This document shows positions 22,494 to 35,725 of a stretch of DNA of 64,000 bases, piece by piece. Positions within the stretch are counted from its first letter, which is position 1. Every line of letters starts with the position of its first letter. Position numbers and translations under genes: made by a program. The notes beneath the pieces are model-generated. The model worked only from the letters and a program-made list of their open reading frames with translations, was not told where the DNA came from and did no database searches. The stretch covers positions 8,592,457-8,656,456 of the forward strand of contig CM040442.1 in the NCBI GenBank assembly GCA_022749755.1, given 5' to 3'. This DNA comes from Azadirachta indica (Eukaryota; Streptophyta; Magnoliopsida; Sapindales; Meliaceae).

Positions 22494-23382
22494 GAATTAC
22501 TTTGAGCTCTAGACCTCTTATATAATTATCTCAAGAGATTTTTATCTGCTCGAGAAGTTATTACTATCCATATGTAGTCGACTGGCAATCCAATATCTTC
22601 AAGAGAAATGGCTTTCCTCATGTCATCCAAAATTAACAAAATAATTTTCTTCAGCAAGGCCTTTTTCAACTCTCAGGCATTATGCTGAACGCTATCGTTA
22701 ATTGGAAGTTTCAGATCAATTTGCTTCACTATTTCCGTATGTAGCTTTGGAAGATCATCTCCATTCGATACTTGGATCCAAATTAAAGTAATGAAATCTT
22801 TCTGTAAACTCTCACAAGCATATCTCACAGCGCGCGTCTTACCTACACCACATGCTGCATAAACACCAATTATTCCCCTCTCGGCATTCCTCACTTTCTT
22901 CAAAAGCTTACCAAGATTATGTGCCTGTCCTCACACCAAATATGGGCAGTATACCCCAATTTTCCCCAGGTCATGAATGTCAATTCGTGGTCTTCAAAGC
23001 TTCTTTCGTAACGTATTTACTCTTTTCTTAACATCTGAAACATATTTTCCAACCAGGTAACTTTTTCGCTAATCTGCCAAACACTAACAAAACCCAAGGC
23101 AATCCGAAGGATCTATATTGGGACTCTGACCAATCATCTCAATTGCATACTTAGCTTCTGTAATAAATGGATCAGCATCAGTGTTATAATCCTGCGCCCT
23201 TCCATCTAAAATAGGAATTATATCTTGTAAGATCTGCAATTCCCCTTGAAGGTGGTCTCTCCATACGTCTTCCTCCGACTTTAGATACTTTGTGCATTGG
23301 TCAAAAGCTTTGCTTAGAAAAGGTTTCGCAATTGCCGTTACACACCCAACTACGCCGGTAACAATAGCTACGATCTCTCTGA
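22494..23382 (-). pseudogene. Truncated CC-NB receptor relic (unit U3, copy A)
   Basis: Read on the minus strand from the acceptor GTGGTAG at 23,382: coiled coil with SKAFDQCTKYLKSEEDVWRD and PSDCLGFC; then stops at the equivalents of LGFC-TAG-CLAD and CLAD-TAG-RKSY, plus decayed sequence; then the P-loop exon part GVYAACGVGKTRAVRYAC, VSNGDDLPKL and SVQHNA with a TGA; then kinase-2 LILDDM and VITSR. At about 22,551 the NB domain stops and continues directly as the very end of a receptor 3' region (22,494-22,548 matches 2,193-2,238). So NB part, all LRRs, last exon and most of the 3'UTR were removed in one deletion. The TAG in CLGFC is absent from copy B, which has TTG; the following TAG is shared. 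Confidence 0.85.
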
Positions 23383-24431
23383 CTACCACGAATCATTTAA
23401 ACAATGAATTAATGCATAATATATATATATATATATATATTATACAGTGGGCGGGAGAGGGTGGAAAAAAATTGCTACTGGACAAATTAATTAATTATGG
23501 CACCGATTTCATTTAATTATGAAGAGATGGTTTTGCTGATCGAGAGTCATTCTCTAAGAATAAGGAAACTATGAAGAAACTTATCAAATAAAACAGAAAA
23601 AGAGTAAGAATTTATATTTTTTTTATGATTATTTTCACTAAAATTTAGTAAATTCATGAGATAAATTTATTTTGTCGCCTTATATAACAAGCAATTAAAA
23701 TAAAATCTTTTAATTTTTTTATGTAAAATTATAAAAATGACTTTTTTATAGGCTAAAAGAGAATTTAATGTCAACATTCTCCTTTTATTTTTTTTATTTA
23801 AAGAAAAGTTTTTTCATAATTAAAAGAAAAGTTGTTTTACCTCCTTGATAGTAGCTCAAATTTTTAGCTTCCAAAAATAGAATTTTTTTTAAAAAAAATT
23901 AATAACTATATGATTTAAAATACCCTAAATTTTATTTTTCTCAAGTTTACTTCATTCCACTTTAATATAAAGCTATAAACTTTAAAAACTTGTTATTAAT
24001 GTGTTGACACAAATTATGTTAAAGAAAGTAGTTAACAAGCAAACAATAAAAAAATATATAATAAAAAATTTTACTTACAAAACTCGAGTTAACACAAAAT
24101 CTATTTAAAGAAGTTCTACTTAAAAATAGAAACTTAATAATAATAATAATAATAAGAAGAAGAAGAAGAAGAAGAAGAAGAATAAATGTTCCATTTATGT
24201 CTAATTAAGCATGAGATATTTATAGCTTGTAACAAGAAATACAAGAAATTGTTGTAATTTGTATCTAATGATTTATTTCTAATAATAATTTGTAATTAAG
24301 CATGACATATAGTTTTTAATTATTCTACAATTTGTCTCATTCATTTCTAATTAGCCATGAGTTAAAAGAGCATTATTTTAATGTCAAAATCTCTTTTTAT
24401 ATATTTGTGTTTTTGGGTTACAACTTGAAAA

Positions 24432-24467
<36 letters not shown>

Positions 24468-24679
24468 TTTTGAGATCAAAAGAATGAAGAAACACTAATA
24501 TTGCTAAAAATAGTGGTCGATAACCAAATATTAAAACAATTTAATGACAGTTTTATAAATCATCTATTTGGAGAGGTTTTCTTTGAAAAGGTGAAATGAC
24601 ACATAAAAGTTTTTTAAAAAGCAACTATGCACATAAAATAATATTATTTTATAAAATTTTAAAATTAATCAAATAAAAT
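23383..24679 (-). other. First intron of U3, acceptor-proximal part
   Basis: It contains a (TA)n run at 23,420-23,442 and the conserved tract GTGGGCGGGAGAGGGTGG at about 23,446. It continues as A+T-rich sequence with two microsatellites. It is collinear with copy B, where 22,950-23,756 is inverted. No gene. Confidence 0.55.
24128..24182. repeat. Compound AAT/AAG microsatellite
   Basis: A run of AAT triplets passes directly into AAG triplets. In copy B (38,510-38,570) both runs are longer. A second AAT run at 24,431-24,467 is shorter in copy B (38,813-38,835). The two loci thus changed length in opposite directions after duplication. Confidence 0.95.
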
Positions 24680-26603
24680 ACTTTTATTTTATTTTTAAAA
24701 CTAATCAAATTAAACAAATCATTAGATTAAACTATTTTACAAATTCATGTCAATTAGTTAAACAATATTTATATTATTTTTATAGTACATTAGATAGACC
24801 TAGGAGATCAAATTATATTATAATTTTAATACTTAATTAGAATAAAATATCTGTCAATTTATTTGTTTTTTAATCAAAATAATAATATTTTACCAGTATT
24901 GAGATATGCCCTTAAAGTTTGACAAAACTACAAATGTATATATCATTTGGTGAATATCCATCAAATTTTAAAAATTTTGACTCTAACTGTTGTCTAAAAT
25001 TTTTTAAATAAAATTTTTAGAAAAATTCCTACACTTTTAATAATATATATTCATTTGATGATATTGTGGAACTAAATTTTAATAAAATTTTCCTGTCTAT
25101 TAACTCATACTGTTATTTTTATTTAAAATATATATAGCAATTAATATACCCAATAAGATATGATTATCTAAAATTTTAATCAAAATAAAATACTAATTTT
25201 AATTAAAATAAAAAATTAAATAAACATAGGCAATAAGATTATGCTATAACTTGTCACAATAAATCTAAAGAATACTTTTATTTTCATTTAAAAAATTTTG
25301 GAAAAATTATTTTTTAAAAAATAATTTGGATTAATTGTCAAAATATTAAATATAAACTGATGTAACATCATTATATAATTGTCATGCATCTGTAGCTTTT
25401 TAATTCTTATTAATTAGATTTTTTTGTATTTTTAATTCAATCAATAATATTAAATATAATCAGTTTGTATACAATAATTTAGGTAAAGAGATTTATTTGG
25501 TTCTTGTTTTAAGTTTATTAGTTAATGAATTCTAATTGTTTATTGGTTAATAAGACCATTAGTTTTTTATTTTTAAATAAAATTATGTTTTTATTATAAT
25601 TAATTATCACTTTCATATAATTAAAATATAATGATACTTTATTTAGTTTAATTATGACAATGAGTTATTAGATAATAATATTCTATGTGTTTATTTAATT
25701 TTTGAACAAAAATAATACTTTTAATAATCCTATTCCGTTGGATATAATAATTATTTTTTAAATTTTCAAATAAAATACCAATGAGTTATTAGATTCTTAC
25801 TTAAAAATTATAAAAAGAATTTATTTGTATATAACCATCAAAATATAATATATTTTATTCAAAGTATAAGGGGGTTTTATGAAATTTTACTTAAAAGATT
25901 CTCGAGCTGCATAAGTGCCTTTCTTTAATTTGAGGGATATTTGTCTCACTTTACCGAACCATATTATGTACATTTTTATCAAATTTTATTTAAATTCAAC
26001 GTCAACTTATATAAAATTATTTAAAAATTAATTTATAATTATTTGAACAATATTTATTTTTATCTGTAAATTCATCGTATATAATCTTATTATAACTACA
26101 TTTATTATACTTATGTCATTATTTTTAATTATTTTGTAAAAAGACATGTTTTATATTCTATTATCTATATTAATTTATAAATTATCTTATGCTTTAACTT
26201 ATTATTTATACAACAGGTATTATTTCTTTTTACTAATTGTAATTTTTGTTATACGAAAAATAATTATTGATGTAGTTATACTTTTATTTTTGACTTTTAT
26301 TTCAATTTATAAAAAAAAATGATTAAAAGAAAAAAAAAACACAACAATAGTCCCGGGTTGGCTAAAATTTTTATTCATTTATTACAGGATAAATTTAGTT
26401 GGTAATATGTAGGTCAATCGTCTAGTGAATTTTATAGTTAAACTTAAGGTTTATTATATATAACTGTAATGTTTGTGAATATTTTAATATTTGTAGGTAT
26501 TTCTTTTTCTTATGTTTTTTCTTAATTAGTGAGTTATGAAAATACATTATCAAAATTTTCAAGTTCTAAAATTAAAATATAAAGGGTAAAATATAAAGGG
26601 GAC
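24680..26603 (-). other. Tail of unit A: rest of the U3 first intron
   Basis: This A+T-rich stretch has no gene. From about 25,370 to 26,480 it is collinear with the U8 intron (57,240-57,364 continuing at 62,248-63,240) and, in part, with the U5 intron (45,390-45,620): TTTAGGTAAAGAGATTTATT, AATTGTTTATTGGTTAATAA, GTTATTAGATTCTTA. This shows what the gypsy insertion site in U8 looked like when empty. It ends abruptly at 26,603 where unit B begins. Confidence 0.6.
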
Positions 26604-29481
26604 GAATTGAAACACCATTCTGTCTCAACTATGTTTTTTTGGGTTCAAGTGACTCAATTTGGTTCGGTTAGTAAATCGATTTGGTTCAAGAGACCCAGTT
26701 CACTATAGTGAACTAGTTTTCTGAAACGTTTGCAGTTTAGTCCTATTTTCAGCTTTCAAAGTCTTGCAGTTTGGTCCCCTTTTTAGTTCACAAAAGTTTG
26801 CACTTTGCTCTGGCTTTTTAGTTTTAAAAAGTTACATTTTTGGTCCATAAAAGAAATTTTAAACTAATAAGTTTCGGCAATCCAAAATATTTTAAAGTAA
26901 TAAATTTTGGCAAATCAAATTTTTTATAAACATATTTGTGTAGGAAAATATGAGCTTACACAATTACTACAAACATAAATACACACAAGCATACATAAAG
27001 AGACATGCAATGAATACCACAAACTTGTGTCTTAATTATTCAACTTCTCTTCTTTGTGTATGTCTTCCTTTTTCGTTGAGGTATATTTTTTAATCATCAA
27101 AATATGAGTTTGTGTGACATTAAGGTCAACAAACTTTGAGTCACATTTTATTATATTTATATGTTTATTTTTATGAGAACAAATAATAATAATAAATATA
27201 TGTTTTATATGCATTTAAATTTTTTTAGCATTTAATTGGATTCAAATCTATTCTTATTTCTAATAAAAAAGCAAATTATATTTGGGTTTAAGAAGGCATG
27301 CGATATTTTTTAAATTTTAGGGGTATATATGAGACATTTGTAAACATTTTGCACTAGTGTCCATATCTCAAGCGAAACATTAAGCATTGTGAAATAGAAA
27401 ACAACAATAAAAACATCCATATACTGTAATTACACTCTTAACTCTAATAGTTAGTAGAAATAAATTATAGCAAGATAATATTTAAAGCATGATAAACATC
27501 CTTGTACTTTAGAAAAATATACAAAAATTTCCTAATATAAAAATATTATCATTTTGATTAAAAATTATAAATTTATTTTCAACTTATAACAAGTGACAAA
27601 AATAAAATATTCTTATTTCTATTTATGTTTGGTTAAACACGACTCGTTTACAAGTCAAAAGAATTTTTAGAAATTGAGTTTTTTTTTAATCTTTTTAAAG
27701 GATTAATATAAAGTTCCACTTGCAAAAATAACGCAAAAATTAAACCAATTTAAAGCTTAGAAGAAAAGTCAACAATTAAAACTATTTAAAATATTTTTGT
27801 TTCTATTTTAAAAGGGTACAAAAATATATAAATAATTAGATAAAGTTATTTTAAAAACTTGTAACAATTAATTATAATAAATATTTTAAAGTTTAAGGCA
27901 TATGTGTCATGTTTCTAAAGTATATGAAACTAAAGGAATAAATTAGCCAATCAGTCATTTTCAAAGTAATAATGTTCATAATCCAATTAATTAACCAGCG
28001 GCAGCCAAACAAATTGTAAACAAAATAATACTCTCGATTTTAATAACTTAGCCCCCAATATATTGTTAAAATAAGGAAAAAAAATGAGATGATAATATGT
28101 TTTATCCTTAAATCTTGGAAAAATAATAAACTATGACCTGCTATGCTTAATTATAATATTTTCGTCGTTGTTATGGTGTTCAAAATGGGGTATAAAAATG
28201 AAAGGGTGGAGATTAATTTATTAAACTTGAGAAAATTTTATCATAATTTATTATTTTTTTAAACAAAAGATTATTATATCCTGTAAAAAGTAGAAGGCCA
28301 ACATTGTGAAGTAGTTGAGTCTATGGTGTAACTTTTAATTATTACGATGACAACATTTTCGTCCGTAAGATTGTTAAACAAAGGAGAGTTTGTACAATTT
28401 AATAATTTAGTCCCTAATATATTGTTAAAAGTAAGATAATAGAATAATTAGAAGAGTTAAATTATTAGAATTGAGCAAATCCTGTTCTGATTAAATTATT
28501 GTTTTGCTAAATGGTAAGAACAAAATTGTTATTATAATTTTAATTATCTATATTTATATTGAATTAATTATTGTGTTCATAAGTTAATAATTTAGTTAAT
28601 TTGATAACACACTTAGACATCTACTCACATCTTTATAAAATTTCTATTTTTACATACATATGAAAAAAGTTTTATATCAACTCTGGTAAGATTCAAACTG
28701 CTACTCTCAATTTGAGGGCATAGACTTTTACCATTGAGCCAGTGGCTGGGTGGCTGGTTTAAATATACTCTCTTCCATATAACTTTTAAAAGGAGTAATG
28801 TCAGTTGCATTCTAAACTAATAAATTAGGATAAAATTTAAAAATTTTAACGAATTAATCTTTAAGTTTAGTTATTTCTAATTTTATATAAGTTCGAGGGT
28901 GGAGCACCCTCAAGAATTGAGGGGACCTTGACCCCAAGGCCCCAAATTTTCAAAAAATTTTTCCTATAATATTTATATTTTTAACTCATTTGTTAGGTTC
29001 ATATATAATTTAGCTCTACAACTTTAGAAAATTATCAATTTATCTCTTAATTTATTAAGTATTTTAAAATATTAGCAGACTAATTTTACTTTTTAAATAT
29101 TTTAGCCTCCTGATTATTGAATTTTGCCTCCATCCCTCTAGAGGCCCTTGGTAATAAAGACATTACTAAACGCATTCTAATTTGAATCAGGTGATTAGAT
29201 GCTATAATCTTATTATAGAAATTAAACTTCTAAGAGATTTGAAGGACAAAAATGCCAATGTGTGTAAACTTATAAATTTCACTTAAAAGCAAGGCAAGAA
29301 ATCTGATGGATTTATTAATTTTCGAAGTAAGAAAATATGATTATATTTTTATACCCTTCTCCCTAATTTTAATATAAAATTAAATTACAAGCAACTTAAT
29401 CTTAAAAACCTAAGAGATTGAAAACAAATTAGCTAATAATAATAATCAATCAGTAAATAAAAGATCAAATCAATTATATAC

Positions 29482-29750
29482 CTAGCATTATAGGCAGTTC
29501 AGACGTTGCTTCTTGCTTCCTCTGGTTTTTGCTTTCCGGGAAGACAGTAGTGAAACTGAAAAAAGAGTCCGTACAAACAAATGAACACTACAGTTTCAAA
29601 TTAATAGAAGTCAAATAAGTCTATTTTGTTAATCCAAAATTAATTAATATGTTGACTGCAGAGATTAATTGCAAATTAATAAGTATTTCCCAGCTGTAAT
29701 TTTACGTAAATTCCAGTATACTGCATGTGCATGTCACCAATAACAAGTGA
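29482..29750 (-). promoter_or_regulatory. Copy B of the U1 mini-exon and promoter block
   Basis: The ATGCTAG|GTATATAA element and the RY-like GCATGTGCATGTC (about 29,722) are retained from 12,165-12,430. After the duplication this exon lies 6.1 kb upstream, in transcription sense, of the U3 acceptor at 23,382, so the nearest receptor body it could serve is the U3 relic. A joined message would be M-L-V-R-E-I-V, in frame, before the first stop. Confidence 0.4.
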
Positions 29751-31724
29751 GATAATAACATTTTCGTTCGTAAACTTTGAAATTATATCAAATTAGAGCA
29801 TACACTTGTTTTATTAACTTTTGACAATGTAATCCCTCTTATGTTATTGAAATCGAGGTACTAAACAAAGGGTATGAACTAAATCATTAACAGTGAGCTT
29901 AATTAGTGATGAACATCTTATTACCCCAATAACAAATTAAATCTTTCAATTTAAATTTTGCTCTTTTTTATAATTAAATAGTGAAAGAGAAGGGGACCCA
30001 CAAATCAATCAAGATCTACATGACCATAGTTTTAATTATTTTAATTTTCAGATCACATACTCTAATTTTTTTATTCAAATTATTATCATGTTAACTTGTT
30101 AATGTCAATTAGTTTAACTCAAAATATTTTATGGTATAAAAGGTTTCCACTCAAGTAGGAGTAGGGAAAGATTTTGGATTATTTTCTTGTAATATTTATA
30201 GTGTGCTACAATACATAGCTTGAATTTTGAAAAAATAGGAAAATACTTACAGGCTTAACTTTTGTTAGTTTGACCTATTAGAATATTATCAGTTTAATTC
30301 CTAAATTTAGTAAAATAATTAAATATGAAATAACTTTCTCATAATTAATAATTTAGTCACTTCTATATTTATAACATATGAAACGCTAAAAACTTAAATT
30401 AAAATATTTTATTTATTTTATTATTTTGAAAAACTTTAAAAAAAAAATAATAATTATCTATATTCAAATATTATCAATGAATTTTGACAAAATGCTAAAT
30501 ACTCCTAATCTTCTTTTATTTTTACTTTCTTGATAATAATTTAATATATAATGATCATAAGAGTTTTCAAATAAAATATATATAATCTTTTGTTTAAATG
30601 CCTATTTAAAGATTACTATTATTTTTATTGCATTTTGTTAAAAAAAATAATCAAGCACGTAATTAATATAAATAAAAGAAGGGTGAAGGATATTTTAGCC
30701 CCTAAGGTTTAGCCTAATCACATGATAAATTCCATTAGTTATAAAAATACCTAAAAAAGACTCAGTTCATTAGTTTGTGCTATTTATTTGGATAAAAAAT
30801 AGACAAAATAGTCTTTTGACATCACTTAGTAACAAGGATTAATATAAAATAAACTAACAACAAATTATAGATCACACATCACGATAACATATCATCATAC
30901 TATTGGGTAACTTACAACTGGGTTTGATGAATTGTTAATCGTCGATATTGACCATCAGCGACTGTTAGTAACTACTATTTAACGTCATCCATTTATCTCA
31001 ACACAGATATTATTAAAATGTTTGTTGAATGCCTTATGCAATGATATCATTACTATCATCATTTGAACAATCAATCATCTTATATCTAAAATTGAATTTT
31101 AGGCATCCAAATATTAAACTTCAAATTTATGACAAGCTATTATTCAAATGACGATGATGATCGTACCATTATGTAGAATATTTAATAAGAATTTCAATGA
31201 TGTTTACGATTATCCAAACAGATGATAGTTAGCAACAATAGCCGGGGGTTGGCAACAATAAAGATGGATGACAACAACTTTTAATGAACTATGATTCATT
31301 TGGGCTGTTATGGATATCATTGAAACATTTATTCAACACTTTGCACAATGATACCTTTACCACCGTTGTTTAAGTAATCTTTCGTAGTAGATCTAAAATT
31401 AAATTTTTGGGTGTTGTGAATTTAAATGTAGATGTATAGTGAATGATTACTTAAACTACGATAGTGATGGTACCATTGCATAAAACGTTCAATAAGAATT
31501 TTAATGATATTTATGGTGACCTAACAAATGTCGTTGGACGGTGGTAGTCTAGGGTAACGATCAATGGTGCGGACAAATTTTCCACATCAAACACCCATAT
31601 ATATTAGTAGTGAAAAGAGATATAATAGTAAAATATTTTTTTTATCCAAATATACAACATAAACTAACTTATTATTAGGCCAAATCTTAGGAAGTAAAAT
31701 GTCTTCTACTCTAAAAGAAATTTA

Positions 31725-31965
31725 AATACACACTATTTATTACAAATAAAGATAATCAAATTCTCTTTTAAATTTTTTAATCAAAATTAAATTAAACTAT
31801 TAAATAAAAATATACTTAATATCAATTCTTTTGACAGGACACTAAATTTAATTTTTTTATATTCTTATTTAATGGTTTAACTTAATTTTCATTAAAAAAT
31901 TCAAAGAAAATTTTGATTATCTTTATTTGTGATAAATATAGTACGTATTTTTATTTCTTTTATTT
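31725..31965. repeat. Hairpin intact in copy B, one arm lost in copy A
   Basis: The sequence around 31,740-31,812 (AAATAAAGATAATCAAATTC ... ATTAAATAAAAATAT) is the reverse complement, with mismatches, of 31,850-31,950 (TTATTTAATGGTTTAACTTA ... GATTATCTTTATTTGT), with a loop of roughly 35 bp. Copy A keeps only the left arm (14,410-14,500) and resumes at TTTGGGGATTAAAC. Loss of one arm together with 3' flank in A is simpler than a matching insertion in B. Confidence 0.65.
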
Positions 31966-34044
31966 AAAATCTGTTATGATTACTATATACTAAATTATTA
32001 TCAAGAAAGTATTAAAAAGAAAAGAGTTAGAAGCATCTTAGCATATAATTTTGTTCAAATTTATTACTAATGTTTTGAATTAAATGATTATATTTTTGTT
32101 TTTAAAGATTTTGAAAATAATATAATAAAATAAACATTTTTCAGTTTACCATTTTAGTTCTTAATACGTTGTAATAGAGTGGGGACTAAAACGTTAATTA
32201 TAAAAATATTATATAATTTTCTTCTTTTTTTTTTTACTAAGTTTGGGGATTAAACTCATAGGATAAATGTTAAATAACCCTTAAATGTTTTAAAAATAGT
32301 CAACTCATATCTAATATTTTTATAAATATTTATCTAACACCCAAACCGTTACCATACTTCGTCAAATTTAAACTTAAGAAAGATAAATAAATTTTCTTTT
32401 GCAAGAGAATTAACACATATCTCTCTTAAGTTTTGGTCTTTTAACACGTAGAGAGAATGTCTGCGAAAACAAACACTTATCTCCTCTGAAGTCATCCACC
32501 TCCATTAACTTGTTTGTTTTAGAGATACTATGATAAAAGCAAGAAATCACTTTCCCATTTGTATTTAGTTGAATATTGCAAAGATGCAGGTGGATGTATA
32601 GAGAAAAATCTAACTCAACTCCAACTTTCAAAACCTAAGAAAAGGCACAAAATACAGCTGATAATTGTGGTGAGACGATGCTTCATGAATTCCCAACGAA
32701 TCTACTGGAAATACTTCCACTCTTAAATTTGGGAACTGCTCATGTTCACCCTCTAAAAGCAATCAATCCTGGTCCAATTTATGATTTAACTTTTAATGAT
32801 TATTGAATTCTTGTGTAATTAAAATTATACAATCAACAACATTCTAAAGAATGAAGAATATTATGTAAAAGAGCCTGTGCATTAAGAAGATTCTAAAGGT
32901 GATAAAAATGTCTCTTTTTTTTCATTTTATAAATATTATTTTGTGTTGAATCTTCAACTAATTTAACTTTTTTTTTTTATTGCTATTGGTGGTGAAAGCA
33001 TGCGGGACGTTTGATTCTATCAAACTAAAGATAATGTTTAAGACAAAAATCATGTGCGGTTAACTTGACACTGTAGTGAGAAAAAGTCTATTGCCTATGA
33101 GCCCAAAATAAGTAATACATTAAATAAAATATAAATAAATCTTTAGCTTTAATTTTCATTCTTTATTAAAAATAAAAAAATAAAGGACAATTAACATTTT
33201 TTATTATAATTGAATGGAGTTAAATGATTTCAAGGAAGGTATATATATATTTTTTTCCAAACATTCTCTTTAACTATTAAAGGCCAAAATTCGAGGAATG
33301 TGTTTTTTTTTTTTTTTTTACATAAATACTATAAAATCTAAGTACAACCCATTCATTATCATTTTTCTAAGCACACCCCATTTGATCTCTCTATTTCCTA
33401 AGTACACCTACCTAATTTTGTTTATTATCTGATATTTTATGTTAATTAAATTTTTAAATAAATTAATAGAAAACCCTATGTCTTAGCCAGAAGCGAACAA
33501 GGCTACCTTGCACATAGTCAACCCGTGGTTACCAAGGTGGCTTGGTCCAGCAATCGCATGACCTCCAAGGCAGCCTTTGCGTGGTTGGCGTAGGATTACG
33601 AGGTGGCTAATAATATATATTTTTTTAAAAAAATAAGCATTAAATAAAAAAAAGAAAAAATTTATTTTTTTGGATTAATTATTTGTGAAAATTAATAAGG
33701 TAATTATTTGTATAATATTGCATAAATTGTCTCTTCATTAAATTTATTAGGAAGAGAAGTAAAATAATATTTTTATTAATCAAATATAGTCGACTGTTAT
33801 CTTTAATAAAAAATTTAACAATTTAAGTATAAGATGAATATTTTTAAAAATATTGAGTATAAATTGAGTATTGTCAAAATGTCCTAAAGTTATTTAAAGT
33901 TGACCCGAACTAATAATATGTTAATACGTTAACCTAATGAAAATTAAGTCCGAGAGTCCTCAAAACTCAGGAAGATGTATAACGCTCTATAAACCCAATG
34001 TGTATCTAATCTTTCCTCAACGTCATGGGGGTAAATAATAATAT

Positions 34045-34620
34045 CCATATAAATATACTATATTACTCTTTTTTGATACAACAAACATTTTTAATTAATA
34101 AATCAAGTGTTTGCAGATATTTGAAATATTAGAGCTAAGTATCGTCAAATTTTAAGGGCCATAATATTTTTACCTTTAACAAATATTAATGAACTACAAC
34201 ATCATTATTTGACTTTCAAAACTAATGAAAAATAGTAATTTCTTTTTTCTTTCATTCTCTTCCCTAACTCATCAAACCTCACTTTAAATTCAAGTAGCTA
34301 AAATTCAACAATAGTTGACGTGCTAAATTTTTGCCTAAACTATTATCATTTTATATGCATTTGAACTATTAATAAACAAACCATTGTGTGAAAAGCAATA
34401 TATTAAAATGGGTTTCAAATGCAAAGGTTAACCAAATTAGATTGGGTTATTAACTACTATAATACATTTAAGAAATTTATTTATGCTCACTAAACTTAGA
34501 GGAAAAGCACCACACATTAAGATAGAAAGAGTTTTATTCAAGGTAAAATTCGAACCTATTCCCTTAATTTGTGAGTATGAATTCTGTACTAGCTAACCAC
34601 TTAATTATATTTAAATGTTT
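34045..34620. repeat. R1 module, copy B
   Basis: This is the copy of 16,310-16,890 with small differences, including a 23 bp gap. It is followed by the R2 copy at 34,690-35,725. Confidence 0.6.
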
Positions 34621-34689
34621 ATGTTTATGAAAAAAAATAACAATCACTTCAAATTATTTAGACTTAGTTGAATTCAAATCCATTCTTAT

Positions 34690-35725
34690 TTCTAAAAAAA
34701 GAAAAAAGAAAATTATATTTGGGCTTGAGGAGGCATAAGATATTTTTCAAATTTTAGGGGTCTATATGATACATTTTTAAAGTTTTTGGACTAACGTTAA
34801 GTAGCCACATCTCAAGCAAAACCGTTAAGCATTGCAAAATAGAAAATAAGTTTTGAAAATAAGAATAAAAACAACCATATAATGTAATTACACACTTACC
34901 CCTACAAGTTAGTAGAAATAATTTATAGCCAAGATAATATTTAGAACATGATAGTATCCTTGTACTTTAAAAAATATGCAAAAATTTACTAATATAAAAA
35001 TAGTATCTTTTCTATTAAAAAATTGTAAATTTTTTAAAAATTATAATAAGTAATGAAAATTAATTTTTTTTCTTTTTTATTTTATGTCTGATTAAACACG
35101 ACTCTTTTATGGGTTAAAAGAATATTTTGAAAGTTAACTTTTTTTCATTATTATTCTTATTGTTTTTGTTCAATAATGACTAAATAACAAATTCTTTGAG
35201 AAAGTAAAAAAATTTTAAGATTTTAGGACTAGATTTTTTTTTTGTTTTTTGAAGTGTTAATATAAAGTTCTACTTGCAAAAAATAATACCAAATTAAAAT
35301 TGAAAAACAAAAACTATCAATTAAAACTATTTAAAATATTTTTGTTTCTAATTTTAAAAGGTTGTAAAAATAAACAAATCATTAAATAAAGTTATTTTAA
35401 AAGCTTGTACCAATTCATTATGATAAATTTCTAATAATTCATTTTCAAAGTTTAAGGCATATGTATCAAGTTTCTAAAGTATATGAAACTAAAGTAATAA
35501 GTCATCCAACCAGTCATCTGCAAAGTAGTAATATTAATGATCAAATTAATTAATCAGCCAATCAACTTATAAACAAAATAATATTAAAAATATAAATTTT
35601 TTATATAAACTATTATTACATAATAATATTAATTGAATAAAAACTTAAACCGATACAATTAATAAAAACTGTAACAATTTTATATTAGATCAGTTTGTAT
35701 CTCATAATTTGTAGCTAAATCATAC
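34690..35725 (-). repeat. R2 module, copy B
   Basis: This is the copy of 16,960-18,006, ending at the same donor-like boundary. The adjoining exon relic from 35,726 has an expanded CTTGCTG run and, as in copy A, no ATG. Confidence 0.6.

Larger units (their letters stand above)
9211..26603. repeat. Tandem duplication, unit A (17.4 kb)
   Basis: From 9,211 (GAATTGAAACACCATTCTG) the sequence reappears at 26,604 and stays collinear, with indels, to 24,679 in A and 39,048 in B. Because B begins directly where A's 1.9 kb tail (24,680-26,603) ends, the original period is 17,393 bp, and B is truncated on its right. Agreement by eye is high, with scattered substitutions. Unit A holds the U1 mini-exon region, the remnants of U2, a captured gene exon and the U3 receptor relic. 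Both breakpoints lie in first introns of receptor units. Confidence 0.85.

Noticed and set aside
24128..24467. Regular triplet spacing suggesting a CRISPR-like array
   Set aside because: They are simple AAT/AAG microsatellites without spacers; the genome is a plant nuclear one.
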